DNA from: Actinostola sp. cb2023
Lineage: Eukaryota > Cnidaria > Anthozoa > Actiniaria > Actinostolidae
Direction of reading: 5' to 3'
Length of the DNA stretch: 64,000 nucleotides
Assembly (NCBI GenBank): GCA_033675265.1
Contig: JAUJYZ010000740.1
Span: forward strand, 124,001 to 188,000
Positions 11,246-33,800 of this stretch are shown here, piece after piece. Position numbers and translations under genes: made by a program. The first letter of the stretch is position 1. Every line of letters starts with the position of its first letter. Below the pieces are notes generated by a model that saw nothing but the letters and a program-made list of their open reading frames with translations, ran no database searches and had not been told where the DNA came from.

Positions 11246-12015
11246 ATGGCAGAACAGCAAGATCGCCAAAATGGAGAGTCATCGATGGAAGAAAAACTCG
11301 TCAGGCACATGGGTTACGAGGGGCATAGATGTCTTTCTATACTGCTCGGACCAAGAAGTGTTTCGGGAAATGACTACAAGTGTCTGGCTGGCAAGTTAGG
11401 CGTTGAATACGAAGAAATCAATGATCTCCAGGAGAAGGTCGATCATGTGTCTGCTCTTTTCAATCATGCTAAATGTCGCGATCTTACCTTCTCAACGTTA
11501 AAGTCATGCCTCAGAGAAATGGATCGACTAGATGTTCTCGAGGATTTAGAGCCTTTCGAGAGTAAGACTAAGAATGATTATGACTATGTTATACTGTACC
11601 TATAAATGTTTAGCTAAAGTAATTTAATTATTTGTAAGCACAGTAAGTCTTAATGGTATTGGACATTATATTACCATCCATAAGGTCATTCAACTGACTT
11701 CCAATGATGTGTTTATTTATTGCAGGTCAGACGTTGATTCCTTCTGAATACACTAAAAAGCTAGCAGGTATGACATTTCATGAAGTTCAGTGTAGCCTTC
11801 AGGATCCCTCTCCCACTGCCCATTCCCACTCCCCCTTCCCACTCCCCCCTTCCCACTGCCCCTCCCCTTCCCCCTCCCACAAAAAGAGACACTTACCTAA
11901 ATATATACTGTCATGTTACAACTTGTTTAATGGCTAGCATATGTACGTACATGTACATTATGTAAATATAGTTCTTGCTAACAAAATAGATGGAGAAGTG
12001 AGGAAGTGAGGGGCA

Positions 12016-12094
<79 letters not shown>

Positions 12095-13701
12095 GGTCCT
12101 GCGCACAGTTCATGACTATCAAACATGTCAAATAATGGTAATTAATATAAAAGTAATGAAAAGTAATGCAAGAACGTACAAGATTGATGTTTCCACATGG
12201 GAAAAGACAAAAAAATGTTTTACATTTCATAAAAATAAAAGGTTTCATCACGTTTATTGTTTGATTGTTTCAGGCTTCACGTGTCATGATGAATATGTTA
12301 TAATTCACAAGTTCATGGTCTTTAATTTTCCCTGATCACACATCACAGAAAATAAAAATCACGCTGTCACGAAAAACCCCTTTTAATGACCCCTTAGAAG
12401 TGGATATCTCTCATTAAATATGAGGGTGGTTGATTATGTAATATCATTATTCACTTTAATGTACGTAACTTCCAATTTCCTTCATCTACAGAGAGAAAAG
12501 ATAGAGCCAATGCTGAAGAATTCAAAAACCAGACAGGTAATCATGGATAAGAACTACATCATTGTAGTAATGCATACACATGTTTTAACGATTGATATTA
12601 ATGGAAGGATGGCTGTATATCCCAGCTATAGCTAGTACAGGCAGTGACAGATCTAGAGGGGTTCCAAGGGTGCCATGGAACCCCCTTTCTGAAGCCTACC
12701 ATGTTCGTTACGTTGGAAATCAAACATTGCCTGAGGATTAATGACCCCCGACCCCCCTAGATGAATCCGGGATCCACCAATACTGACAGGTTTCTCCTTT
12801 TTGAGAAATGCACTTGTAACTGCAATGACTTTCTTCACTCCACTTTTAGTTCTCCCAGATGACTTCAAGTATGATGCCTTCATCTGCTATGCCAGAGAAG
12901 ATCTTGAATTTGCAAATACAATTTTGAGAACATTAGAGTCTAAACCTTTCCACCTTAAACTGTGTATCAACTATCGTGATATCCTGCCTGGAAGCGATGA
13001 ACTGAGCACAATCGTTAATGTCATTGAGGACAGATGTCTGAAGGTTGTGGTCATTATTTCAAGTCACTTTAATCAAGACGAGGATGCTGACTTTCAAGCT
13101 AAAATAGCTTTGCGATTGTCACCAGGTAATTGTTGTATGTACTGTAGTACAGTTGAACCCCATTTATAATGGACACCAATGAGACAGTAATAGATGGCCT
13201 AGTTACTGCTGGGACCAGGAATGCTGTCCTTAATAACAGGGTGTCCATATGAATGGGTGTCTGTAAGGTGGATTATGGGTGGATATATGGGTACAAAATA
13301 ATGTGTCTCGGAAACAACAATTATTAAGCAAGTTTATCTCAGTATTGCAAAAAATATCAATGCTCACAGTACAATGTCAATTTCAAGGCTCTGGCTCAGA
13401 GTATTAAACATGGTCTTCGGGCATCATATGCAACTGTCTTGGATATTACCATTCTGTGCCCTTTTACCCCTATTTGTTCTGACATTCATTCATTCATTCA
13501 TTCATTCATTCATTCATTCATTCATTCGTTCGTTTTTCTTTTTCAGGCTGTAGGAAAAAACGTCTAATTCCAATTGTATGTGATGGAAAGGAATTTGTTC
13601 CCCGTATTCTTAAGCACATTACTCACCTAGATTATGCCAACATGGCAGCTAGAGAATATTTCTGGCCAAACTTAGCAAGGTCGCTGGGCTATACTGGATA
13701 A
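11246..13701 (+). CDS. MYD88: Myeloid differentiation primary response protein MyD88 (death domain + TIR adaptor)
   Basis: Exons: 11246-11561, 11726-11767, 12492-12536, 12850-13125, 13547-13701 (TAA 13699-13701). All joins are phase 1 with GT-AG sites, giving 277 residues (human MyD88 is 296). Residues about 25-105 form a death domain (CLSILLGPRS, LAGKLGVEYEEI). Exons 2 and 3 encode a short intermediate region, as in the family. Residues about 140-277 form a TIR domain with box 1 YDAFICY (142-148), box 2 RDILPG (177-182) and box 3 FW (265-266). The exon 1 donor A/GTAAGA at 11562 keeps phase; reading through it gives a false stop at TAA 11603-11605. The start is the first ATG of the frame, within GCAAAATGGC. 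The family couples Toll/IL-1 receptors to IRAK kinases. I saw no neighbouring pathway gene. Confidence 0.95.
12016..12093 (+). repeat. 78-nt poly-G tract in MYD88 intron 2
   Basis: An unbroken G homopolymer of 78 nt on the coding strand between exons 2 and 3. The true length may differ because such runs are hard to sequence. Confidence 0.95.
13150..13280 (+). repeat. Tigger/pogo-type repeat remnant
   Basis: In MYD88 intron 4, the sequence from TACAGTTGAACCCCATTTAT through GGGTGTCCATATGAATGGGT resembles the end of the element at 55211-56406, which has CAGTGGAACCCGG and GTGTCCATATAAACCGGG. It is probably a fragment of the same DNA-transposon superfamily. Confidence 0.5.
13481..13530 (+). repeat. 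(CATT)n microsatellite
   Basis: About 12 perfect tetranucleotide copies just before the MYD88 exon 5 acceptor at 13545-13546. They lie close to where the polypyrimidine tract and branch site should be. Confidence 0.95.
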
Positions 13702-13913
13702 ACAAGAAATCAAGCGGCCTGTACTGCATGCTGATCATGCAATTCTAAATTCTCCTTCAGATTCTTTGAATTTGATCACAAGTCACTGACACTGTTCTTG
13801 CATCAACCCTAGCCATTCAGATATAATTATAGACCCTATATCACTAAGCCATCCAAGTTCATCCAAGTTTATATATTTTTGTAAAAAGCTGAAAATTGCA
13901 AGGAACTAGTTCC

Positions 13914-14004
13914 TAACAATAATAATAATAACAACAACAACAATAATAATAACAATACTACTACTACTACTACTAATAATAATAACAACAATAATAATAA
14001 TAAT
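13914..14004 (+). repeat. AAT/AAC/ACT trinucleotide microsatellite
   Basis: An imperfect run of AATAAT, CAACAA and CTACTA trinucleotides downstream of MYD88, directly next to a MITE. Confidence 0.85.
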
Positions 14005-14014
14005 GGTGAATGCA

Positions 14015-14325
14015 CCTTTTCGTAGTTTCCCAGAATGCTGCAGAATCCTCTGCGTGCAAGCGAGGTCAGGGGGAAAAATATTTAGAATTGATTGTGTTTT
14101 GAGGAAAATATGACTACTGTAACTAATCAAGAACAGGAAAAAACTGTTTTCTTTGCTTGATAATTTGTATCTATCTTTGTAATTTCTTGTTATGCACTTT
14201 TAACTTAAAAGTCTAAGTTTTCTACTGAATTTCTTCATTCTCTCTTAATATTTTTGATCTATTTTGTTCCCTGACCTCACTTGCACGTGCATAATCCTGA
14301 AGCATTCTGGGAAACTACGAAAAGG
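14015..14325. mobile_element. MITE with CCTTTTCGTAGTTTCCCAGA terminal inverted repeats, copy 1
   Basis: The left end reads CCTTTTCGTAGTTTCCCAGA and continues ATGCTGCAGAATCCTC, TGCAAGCGAGGTCAGGG. The right end is the inverted equivalent, ending TCTGGGAAACTACGAAAAGG. The arms are about 60 bp, the total is 311 bp, and there is no coding capacity. A second copy lies at 23962-24275. Confidence 0.85.
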
Positions 14326-14403
14326 TCCATAAAGTGATAATAATTCCTCTCTATGAAAATCACTAAATAATATGTTGTAAGTATGCATGGGCATACAATT
14401 TGA

Positions 14404-14456
14404 TTATAAAGGCAAATACGAGAAGTACAGTTCACTTCTCGTATTTGCCTTTATAA
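14404..14456. repeat. Perfect 23-bp stem, 7-nt loop inverted repeat
   Basis: Bases 14404-14426 (TTATAAAGGCAAATACGAGA then AGT) are perfectly inverted at 14434-14456 around the loop ACAGTTC. The arm resembles the terminal repeat of the element in SOD2 intron 4 (AAAAGCGAAAACGAGAAGTG), so a collapsed MITE is more likely than a microRNA precursor. Confidence 0.85.
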
Positions 14457-15336
14457 CTAAATAATAACAAAAACAATAATAATAACAACAATAACACATG
14501 ATCCCAGAACTGATAAAAATAATTCTTGTAAAAGTAGGTCCAGACGTGTTTCCATGCTAGATTTTGTCAAAACTATTCCAACTTTTTATTCAAGAGATTC
14601 CATATTTCCCTGTGTAAATTAGTCACCCTTGCATCCAATTTTAGTTCCGTCAGCGTTACGTGACTGAACTAAAAACGGATGTGAGGGAGACTATGTGTAA
14701 AGATTTTTGACAAAATCTAGCATGGAAGCTTTAATAATAATAGTTCTTTGAGTTTTATCCCTCCTTTCGATCATTTGATTCCAACATTCAAACGAATAGA
14801 AATGAATAGAAAAGGATGGGATATGCTGCTTCAGGACGTCGACAGTGATCTCTTCTTTATTATATGATGGTAATATATATAAATAAAGTTATTATTATTA
14901 AGTCGTTATATATTCTGGAATTATGAGAACTTTGATCTTTTTACTTCAACTAAAATCAACAAATTTTAAAATGTATATAAAACATAGTAGCTATTCTACT
15001 GTTGTATGAGCATTTTTTAAGTTCTGTAAAATAGTTTTGCTCTTGATTACAAGAAATGAATACCAAATAAGCTGTATCGGATGCTGTACATGCAGACTCC
15101 TTATTTGACCCAATTTAGCCCAAAAAATGTTAAATATATATAGAGTTCAGCCAAGCTTTTTCAATGATTAGAATTGTAGAATGGAGTGTACATGTATATA
15201 TGCATTTTCCAAGGTAATAAATTTACAAATTATGACTTGAGGAAATCTTTTCTGACAATCGATCACTAATCTGTGTTGCATCCAAGCTAAACTACTGTAT
15301 TACATACATCTATATACTGAAGTAGTGTGACCAGAC

Positions 15337-15590
15337 TTCATTCATTTATTTATGCATCCATTCATTCATTCATTTATTTTATTTATTCATTCATTCATTC
15401 ATTTATTTATTCATCCATTCATTTATTTTATTTATTCATTCATTTATTTATTCATCCATTCATTTATTTTATTTATTCATTCATTTATTTATTCATCCAT
15501 TCATTCATTTATTTTATTTATTTATTTATTCATTTATTTATTCATTCATTCATTTATTTATTTATTCATTCATTCAGTTATTTTTTTGTA
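15337..15590 (+). repeat. (CATT)n/(TATT)n tetranucleotide array
   Basis: About 250 bp of CATT and TATT units with occasional CCATT. It directly abuts the left end of the element at 15591. Confidence 0.9.
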
Positions 15591-16316
15591 GACCAAATGC
15601 AATAATGGCGGAATAATTTGCATAAACTGAGAAAAAAATATAATATCATTTTTTGAAAGACCGCACATAGTCTAGTAATACATCAAATGCCCATCAATTT
15701 AAATGAAACCCTTGTAAAGTTATATTATAGCCATTTGAATTCTAGCAATTGCATGGAAATGAGGCTAGTCAGTCCAAAACTCAATTTTGTGATTTCAATT
15801 CACTATAGACCGAATTCATAATGGCTGCTTCTAATTTGCATAAAAGCCAGAAAATATCATTTTGGGAAAAGTAAATAATGTGATTATCTAAATACTATGT
15901 GTGTGTTTTGAAGTCAAATAATAAATCCTTGAGAAGATATGAACATTTGAAATTGTGAAAATGCACCAAAACGAGGCTTTTTAGGAATCACTTGAAAAAT
16001 ACATACAAAACTCTCTATTCATGATCTGTCATAACTCCGATGTTATCTTGTCTACAGCAAAGAAGCTTTCCAAATATGTTTATTTCTAGGTACTGTTTTA
16101 GATGACAGTGATCAATTGTACCAGAAACGTATTGTATCGCCAAACTAAAAATACGCCTTTATGAATTCGGTGTATAACTTTTTACATTTTTGTAGAATCA
16201 CTCTAATATTTGTAGGTTTCTTTTTTGTTATTATACTCTTTGAAACGATGGCTGTATCATATCACTAATTACACAATAAATGAGATTTACTGATTCTGTC
16301 ATTATTGCATTCGGTC
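15591..16316. mobile_element. Inverted-repeat element inside a CATT array
   Basis: The left end GACCAAATGCAATAATGGC mirrors the right end GTCATTATTGCATTCGGTC. The left-end sequence recurs internally near 15805 (TAGACCGAATTCATAATGGC with TTTGCATAAA downstream). This suggests a composite or tandemly duplicated MITE. Tetranucleotide arrays lie on both sides. Confidence 0.6.
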
Positions 16317-16334
16317 AGGAGCACTGATTCGGTC

Positions 16335-16422
16335 TATTCATTCATTTATTTATTCATTCATTTATTTATTCATTTATTTATTCATTCATTTATGTATTTA
16401 TTTTATTTATTCTTTTATTTTT

Positions 16423-16469
<47 letters not shown>

Positions 16470-16500
16470 TTTTATTGATTGATTGATTTATAATAATTCA
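16335..16500 (+). repeat. (CATT)n/(GATT)n tetranucleotide array
   Basis: TATT/CATT units pass into about 12 GATT units near 16430-16470. Confidence 0.9.
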
Positions 16501-16521
16501 TTTATTCCTTCTTTCTTTCAA

Positions 16522-16767
16522 TTATGGGCGGGCTACCTGTGTTCCTTCACAGGCTCGGTTACCTTGTTTTCGTGGATTCTTTTGGCGATTTTCTTTCTTG
16601 ATTCTGTCCATTTTAGACCGTTGTATTTCTTGGTCTTCAAATTGACAAGCTTTATTAATGTATCCTGTACGAGTCTGCAGCAGGTAAACCTGATTATCAC
16701 AATCATAAATGTTGTTTTTAGTAAGTCTTTGGCCCCAGCATGTGGATCCTCGTACTCGTACAGTCAC
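16522..16767 (-). other. Small unclassified ORF (81 codons), doubtful
   Basis: An open frame with a Lys/Arg/Gln/Glu-rich, helix-like centre (QEIQRSKMDRIKKENRQKN). The block has a higher GC content than the flanking low-complexity DNA. I recognise no family and see no clear splice partners, so it could be a stray exon, a transposon remnant or chance. Confidence 0.15.
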
Positions 16768-16977
16768 GTGCTATTTTTAAACTGTGTTTATATTATTTAG
16801 CAGGAAGCTCAGCTCGTGTCAATATTTAAGTCCTTATCGTTTATACCGAGACAAAGAATCTCACGGCATAGATGTTGACTCTGAGTTTAGTACGAGGAGG
16901 GAGGGGAGGTGTGCAGGGGGTTGAGGGTGGGCGGGATGGTACATTGTATGTGTGGAAGGAATGCGATGGGTACTTAA

Positions 16978-17535
16978 AGGGGGACTAGTACGTAAATCGT
17001 TCAAAATTTGAATTAGCTGAAACTTCACTGAAATATTCTCAAAGACCCATACAATCACTGGTTAATTGTTTTCTCAAAAATTCCAATGGAAAGTAATACA
17101 TTTTTATGAATCTTTAGAGGTGCCAGTGACGTCACTGACTCAACCCAAACAATCATCACGGCTTCGCTCCATACATTTCTTCATGTTTAATGTCTTGAAT
17201 TATTTTATTTCTATGAAGCTAAACGTTTGTGTGAAGGAGTTTTCTTACCTTGTATGTGCTAAGGATTGATTGTTTGACTAGTTTTCTTCAGTGCAGAGCT
17301 GTTATCTGAACAAACCGTTCAGATATTTTGATCACAAAATACAAAGAAATGTATGGAGCTGAGTTTGGGTTGAGTCAGTGATGTCACTGGCACCTCTAAA
17401 GATTCATAAAAATGTATTACTTTCCATTGGAATTTTTGAGAAAACAATTAACCAGTGATTGTATGGGTCTTTGAGAATATTTCAGTGAAGTTTCAGCTAA
17501 ATCAAACTTTGAACGATTTACGTACTAGTCCCCCT
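16978..17535. mobile_element. TTAA-flanked foldback MITE, 558 bp
   Basis: Inverted arms of more than 180 bp begin AGGGGGACTAGTACGTAAAT and end in the complementary ACGTACTAGTCCCCCT. Exact TTAA duplications flank it at 16974-16977 and 17536-17539, as for piggyBac-type insertions. It has no transposase. The centre contains ATACATTTCTT and related AT-rich sequence. Confidence 0.92.
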
Positions 17536-17547
17536 TTAAGCTTAGTA

Positions 17548-18080
17548 CGAACCCTCGATTTTTCGAAACTCCCGATTTTTCGAACCAATCTTATTGGCTC
17601 CCGTGGCCAAAATTACCCTCGATTTCTCGAACCTTGTAAATTTAGGAACCAATTATGCGCACTTTGATCTAAATTACAACTTTCGGTAAGATGTACATTG
17701 TATTATAAGCTTAATTATAATCATAATCATAATCAATTCGCGCTGTATTCAAGGACGTTTTATTACAAAGAAGTGACAAATCTGTTACTAAATCACTGTA
17801 AACAATAAGCAGTCAGAATTACTGATGCATGTACACCAATATTGGTTCTTGTTCTGCCGAATTAACTCTAATCTTTAAATTTACATTTTGTTTGTACATA
17901 AAAATCTGTACAAGAGTGTCATAATACTTTGTTTGCCTTCTGCGTTGTTATAACACTATATATTTTTACCCATCATTCTAGCGTAATTCGATGCCACCTT
18001 CGATTTTCCGAACTCCCGATTTTTTGAAGTGATTTTTGTCTCCCTTGGAGGTTCGAAAAATCGGGATTCCACTGTAGTAC
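17548..18080. mobile_element. Pogo/Tigger-like element, 5'-truncated
   Basis: The right end is TTCGAAAAATCGGGATTCCA followed by CTGTAG. In reverse this is the CAGTGGAATCCCGATTTTTC type of terminal repeat, with TA adjacent. The left part repeats CGATTTTTCGAA motifs, but I cannot find the matching outer terminus. Confidence 0.55.
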
Positions 18081-18457
18081 GATTATTTTTACAATTATAC
18101 CAGTTCAGGGCCCGTGGAGCAAGCTTAAAAGTGGTGGGGCTAAAGATTTTCTTCCGTACAAGGGTCGCAATGACGATAATTCATTTAAATTACTACCTGT
18201 GGGCAAAAAAGTGGCACCAGCCCCCCCTCCCCCTCCCCCTTCCTCCACGGGCTTCCGCGGGCCCTGCAGTTTATGCAGCTCTCTGATATTAATGTATTAT
18301 TTGTGATTTATAAAGAATAAACACAGTTGCCTGTCGTGTAGCATCATTGGCCAGACATTTGGTGAGTGAATTTTTTCTGATTTTTTTTCTGATTAAACGC
18401 TGAATTTAAAAATGATTGAATTTAGCAGATTATTAGCAGGTGTGAATGTCGAAACCC

Positions 18458-18611
18458 TTGACAATTGAAGGGCTCCCTGCAAGAACAGAGTAAGTGACTT
18501 GTAATCAAAATCTAAAATCTCCTTGAAATTCTTTGAATTTCAAAGGAGAATTTGGGTTTTGATCACAAGTCACTTACTCCATTCTTGCAGGGACCCCTTC
18601 AATTAAGACAA
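18458..18611. mobile_element. Palindromic MITE (GTGACTTGTGATCAAAA family), full copy
   Basis: An almost complete palindrome. The left arm holds CCCTGCAAGAACAGAGTAAG and TGACTTGTAATCAAAATC. The right arm holds TTTTGATCACAAGTCACTTA and CTCCATTCTTGCAGGGA. The centre is CCTTGAAATTCTTTGAATTT. Partial or diverged copies lie near 13741-13800, 23903-24330 (interrupted), 30128-30190, 33774-33885 and 62456-62545. Confidence 0.85.
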
Positions 18612-18829
18612 TAATCTTTGTACCTACATGTAAATAAGTGGACGACTGGGTTCATATCACTGTATGCGTAACTATGGATTGTTTGGATGGACGAAATCAA
18701 ACTCATGATCAGGGTGGTGTTTATGGTTCACCTGTATTCCCATATAACCCTACACCTGTGCATTTCAAGTATGTTTTTAGTTATGCTATTAATAATGAAA
18801 ATCATTAATAGTTCATTACTGTCTTATAG

Positions 18830-29960
<11,131 letters not shown>

Positions 29961-30585
29961 GAAATCTAGAAATAATATAATCCAACCAATCCATGGAAAA
30001 ATGGAAACTATAGTGTGAAACAAAATTGCATTGCCTGTTTTCTGGCAATATTTAACTTAAAAAATCAATGTCTCAGGTCAGGTTGGTGAGTATACTGGTC
30101 AGTGAACCAAATGGGTCCATGCAAAAACAGTGTGATCAAAATCCAAATTCTCCTTTGAAATGCAAAGAACCTGAAAGAGAATTTACATGCCCATAGCCAG
30201 AGCACAATTTCTTCCGAGGCACTTTTGCCGATGCAGCGAAATCCAGGTCAAATGAACGCATAAAAATCATTAATCCAGGTTATAACCTAAAAAAACACCT
30301 ATTAATTTTTAATAATTTGCATAATGTGGTATCGGCGTTTTGTCAAAATATCCTGACGAATGCATCGGATCGGATCGTCAATAAAAATTCGTAGATCCAG
30401 GTTTTTTTATTTGGGAAATTCGTAAATCCAGGTTTTCGAGTGACAAAACAGGGTCCAAGTCTGAACATCTCGCCGCACATACCTAACGATTTTTTAACCT
30501 AGTACTCCCCCCCCCGGGCATATTATGACTGTAATGACGTGGAGTTAGTATGGTATAAATGCCTGTTTTCAGAGTTGACGAGTGC

Positions 30586-30591
30586 AATAAA
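30586..30591 (+). terminator. Probable HIBCH poly(A) signal
   Basis: A canonical AATAAA in GTGCAATAAAAAAC, 626 bp after the HIBCH stop. It is the first strong candidate I noticed. Confidence 0.5.
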
Positions 30592-30619
30592 AAACAATGG
30601 TCATCAATTCTTCGTGTGT

Positions 30620-30625
30620 TTTATT
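30620..30625 (-). terminator. Probable SOD2 poly(A) signal
   Basis: TTTATT on the plus strand reads AATAAA on the minus strand, about 207 bp past the SOD2 stop and 28 bp from the opposed HIBCH signal. Confidence 0.5.
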
Positions 30626-30831
30626 AACAACAAGACAGCATGTTACACTGTCTTGGTGACAGACAGTTATATCACACATGATGTGCTTTACACATTATTT
30701 ACTAGATGACGTCCTAACCAAATATAAAATCTAAGCATCATAGAACTGTGCAGTACTAAAATCCACAATAACAATCATTTGTCATCCCTCGACGTTGCAA
30801 TACTGTTATTACACTTCCATGTGTGTCTACA

Positions 30832-33800
30832 CTAATTAACAGCAGCGAGATAACGATCTGCAATGTTGGTCCAATCAACGACATTATAAATGGCTTTAAC
30901 ATAGTCTGGTCTAACGTTCTTGTATTGGAGGTAATACGCATGCTCCCATACATCGATACCAAGCAATGGAATGTGACCTGTTGGAAATAAACAATATTAT
31001 TGCTTGTCAGAATAAATGAATGAAAAAACCCAACCAATCCCATCGTGCCTTGCATGCTGTGTACAGCCATTTCAAAAAGCTGTTACCAGAAAAACCTGTA
31101 CATGGTATGACTGAAAGGGAGCATAAACTATTTTTACAAAGAAGACTTCTTCAAGCTAACTTCGTTGAATCACATACCAGCAATGTTAGCAGATAATAAA
31201 AGCGAAAACGAGAAGTGAATACATTTTGATGGTGTTATAAACTCGTATACTTCGACGACTATGATGCCATCGACTGCCAGCGCAAGCGAGCGTGTTACAT
31301 GTGAAGGATAAATATATGGGGCATTTCACAGTATTTTGCTTGTCACGGAGGGGAAAATCACAGATTGAAAGCTGCCTAACAATTAAATATTTGAATTTAA
31401 ACAAACTTTTGAACCATCATGTTTACCATTTTCAATAGCTCTTTAGGTATGATGAATTTCAAAATGTTTTGTAAAATACCCAGGGAGCATCATTTTTAAT
31501 GTTAGCCGTCACGGAGGGGAACAGAGAAATCACAAAAAATACAATTCCAAAACTAATTCAAATTCCTGTGAATCTATAAAAGCTACAACTTTAAACACAA
31601 GTTTTATTAAACATTTAGTTTATCAACTAACAAATGACATCAAATAATCATATGTTAAATTTCTCTAACTTCTAGCTAGGAGGTTTGTCAACAGGACCAG
31701 CGTCACGGAGGGGAAGTCACGGAGGGGAAAGTTTTGTCTCATACATTTGTAACAGTGCCATATCAATTTTGTCTTAATTAATCCCACTGGAATATTAATT
31801 TAACTTATTTAACATTATGTAATTACCATGGGAGCATAAATAAGGCTGTAAATATCAATCTATGAACAATCAAACTTATTACTATCAAAGCACATGGTAT
31901 AGGTTACCCATAATTCATTGCTGCTATGAAAATGCTCAAATGAACTTTTCCCCACAATGCAGAGGTTACAATTATCTAACTTGGGTACAGACAACATATA
32001 TATTATGTTGAATGTAAAAAATGATACATTTTATGCAATTTCTAAGACATTTTTAATTTGTAATTCCCCTCTGTGCATTATTTTCCCCTCCGTGACACTT
32101 AATAATATTGAAATAGAACAAAGAAAACTTGGAGCTCAGATTTTTTTTTTTCATTGATATAGTTGTATTCAACTTGAACTCAGAAGTTTACAAAATATTG
32201 TGAAATTTGTTTCAACTGTTTTGGAAATTTCAAAACTTTTACACCTAATTTTGTCACGGAGGGGAAAATCCCCCTTTGGACAAGCTATTAGCAACATGCC
32301 CCTTGACAGCAACTTAATTTTTTTTGGTTTCTCTATTAGTGCATGTGAGGAAGTGTGTGTCCTGATATTTTTTATTTGTTTTTGACATAAAGCAAGTAGC
32401 TCATAGCTTTTTGTGGTTTTCCCCTCCGTGACAGACAATTTTGTATTTCAGCTAATTAATGATAATTTATGACAAGATAAGAGTGTGCCGACATTTCAAA
32501 ATCATATTTTTTATACTTTATGGTTATTAAGTTATGGAAAAATGCAATGATCTTGTAAGTTTTCAGTACTTAAGAATTCAGAGTTCCATGTCCCAAATAC
32601 TGTGAAATGCCCCATATAAGTAAATGGTTGAATACAAACAAAGGAATTAGTTCAATAAACATAATGGTGTGGATTGTCCTTGTTCATTAAGGTCGAGATT
32701 GTGTTCTTTGATAAATAGAGCTTCAGAAATGTTCCTTTTCTTGTAGTGTTGGCAATTGTCTGCTAAAATTACACTCTCACTTGTGCTGGCAGTCGATGGT
32801 GTCAGATATTCGCCGAAATATACTAGTTTACAACACCATCAAAATGTATTCACTTCTCGTTTTCGCTTTTATTATCAAATTATATGTCCATAAATTCACA
32901 TTTAATGCTAGCAGAGTTATCGCAAGTGCTTTCTTCCAGTCTTGTCGCATATGCTTGAGTGCTTTTACTGACACTTATTGACGCGGCTGTACACAGTACA
33001 TATTGAGGAAGCTAGAAGGTCATGACGTGACACTAACCCGTAGTTGCTTGTAAAGGATCTTGATTAGCACATGTGGTAATGGCCAGTCGCTTGTTAACTT
33101 TATCATAGCCCTATATCAACAATATTCAGGTTTTAATGGTGCATCACCATTATCGAGTTGAAAATAATCATGGACTATTGTACATTTGCAACTTGCAATA
33201 TTTCTTTCCCAGAATTCCTTTTGGTCATGTACGTAGCTCACATGACTTTCAAGCCAGCAACCTGTAGTTATTCTCCATGCGATTCATTATGTTTTCAATT
33301 TCTGCACGCGGAACTGCTAGTTGATACCAGCGCCATTACATTCAGTTCTCACAATGCCGTGTACTTTTGCATCTCAAATTGAAATTCCATGCGAGAAAAT
33401 TGAATACATAATGAATCACGTGACTTTATTACTGTAGTCTTTTCATCTGGACAACCTTTTTGAGAATGACTGTATATCAAAATAGAAATCACAAGAAAAA
33501 TTGTGAAGAAAAAAATAATTTTGATCCATGAAAATTTCACTGGCTACACACTAAAAACCACACTTACCAACCATCCCCATCCTGACCCCTGGACAGCGAT
33601 CGTTGCCGCATTAAATCTTTCTTTAAAATTCTCAAATGAACCAAAGTCACTCTTTATAGCCTCCATCAAGTCACCTAGAATAAAGATGAATACAGTTAAG
33701 AAGGTAAAGGAATCCCAGCAATCTACAGTACGTTGATCACATTGAAGGGGTGTCCATGCAAGAACAACAACAAATATGATCAAAAACTAAATTCTCCTTT

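Larger units (their letters stand above)
13702..18829. other. Intergenic, repeat-dominated region between MYD88 and HIBCH
   Basis: About 5.1 kb with no supported protein-coding exon apart from the low-confidence ORF at 16522-16767. It holds the MYD88 3' UTR, microsatellites, a hairpin, and at least five MITE-like elements, listed separately. An AATAAA lies near 14880. The missing first exon of HIBCH, encoding its N-terminus, is expected somewhere here but I could not identify it. Confidence 0.6.
29961..30831. other. Tail-to-tail intergenic region HIBCH/SOD2
   Basis: It holds both 3' ends. A plus-strand AATAAA (30586-30591) fits HIBCH. A minus-strand AATAAA (complement of 30620-30625) fits SOD2. 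A copy of the palindromic MITE family lies near 30128-30190. No exon is seen. Confidence 0.6.

Noticed and set aside
11222..11605. MYD88 exon 1 read through to the stop at 11603, with a start at 11222
   Set aside because: 11222 is TTG, not ATG. A strong donor (GTAAGA at 11562) in the right phase links to exon 2, and reading through truncates the protein before the TIR domain.
11911..12335. Poly-Pro and poly-Gly ORFs
   Set aside because: Produced by the 78-nt G homopolymer in MYD88 intron 2.
14404..14456. MicroRNA precursor
   Set aside because: The stem is perfect and short, and the arm resembles a transposon end. No evidence favours a miRNA over a collapsed MITE.
16656..16690. Possible HIBCH first exon ending CTGCAGCAG/GTAAAC
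   Set aside because: The frame that joins in phase 0 has no ATG, and the ATG in the neighbouring frame gives the wrong phase.
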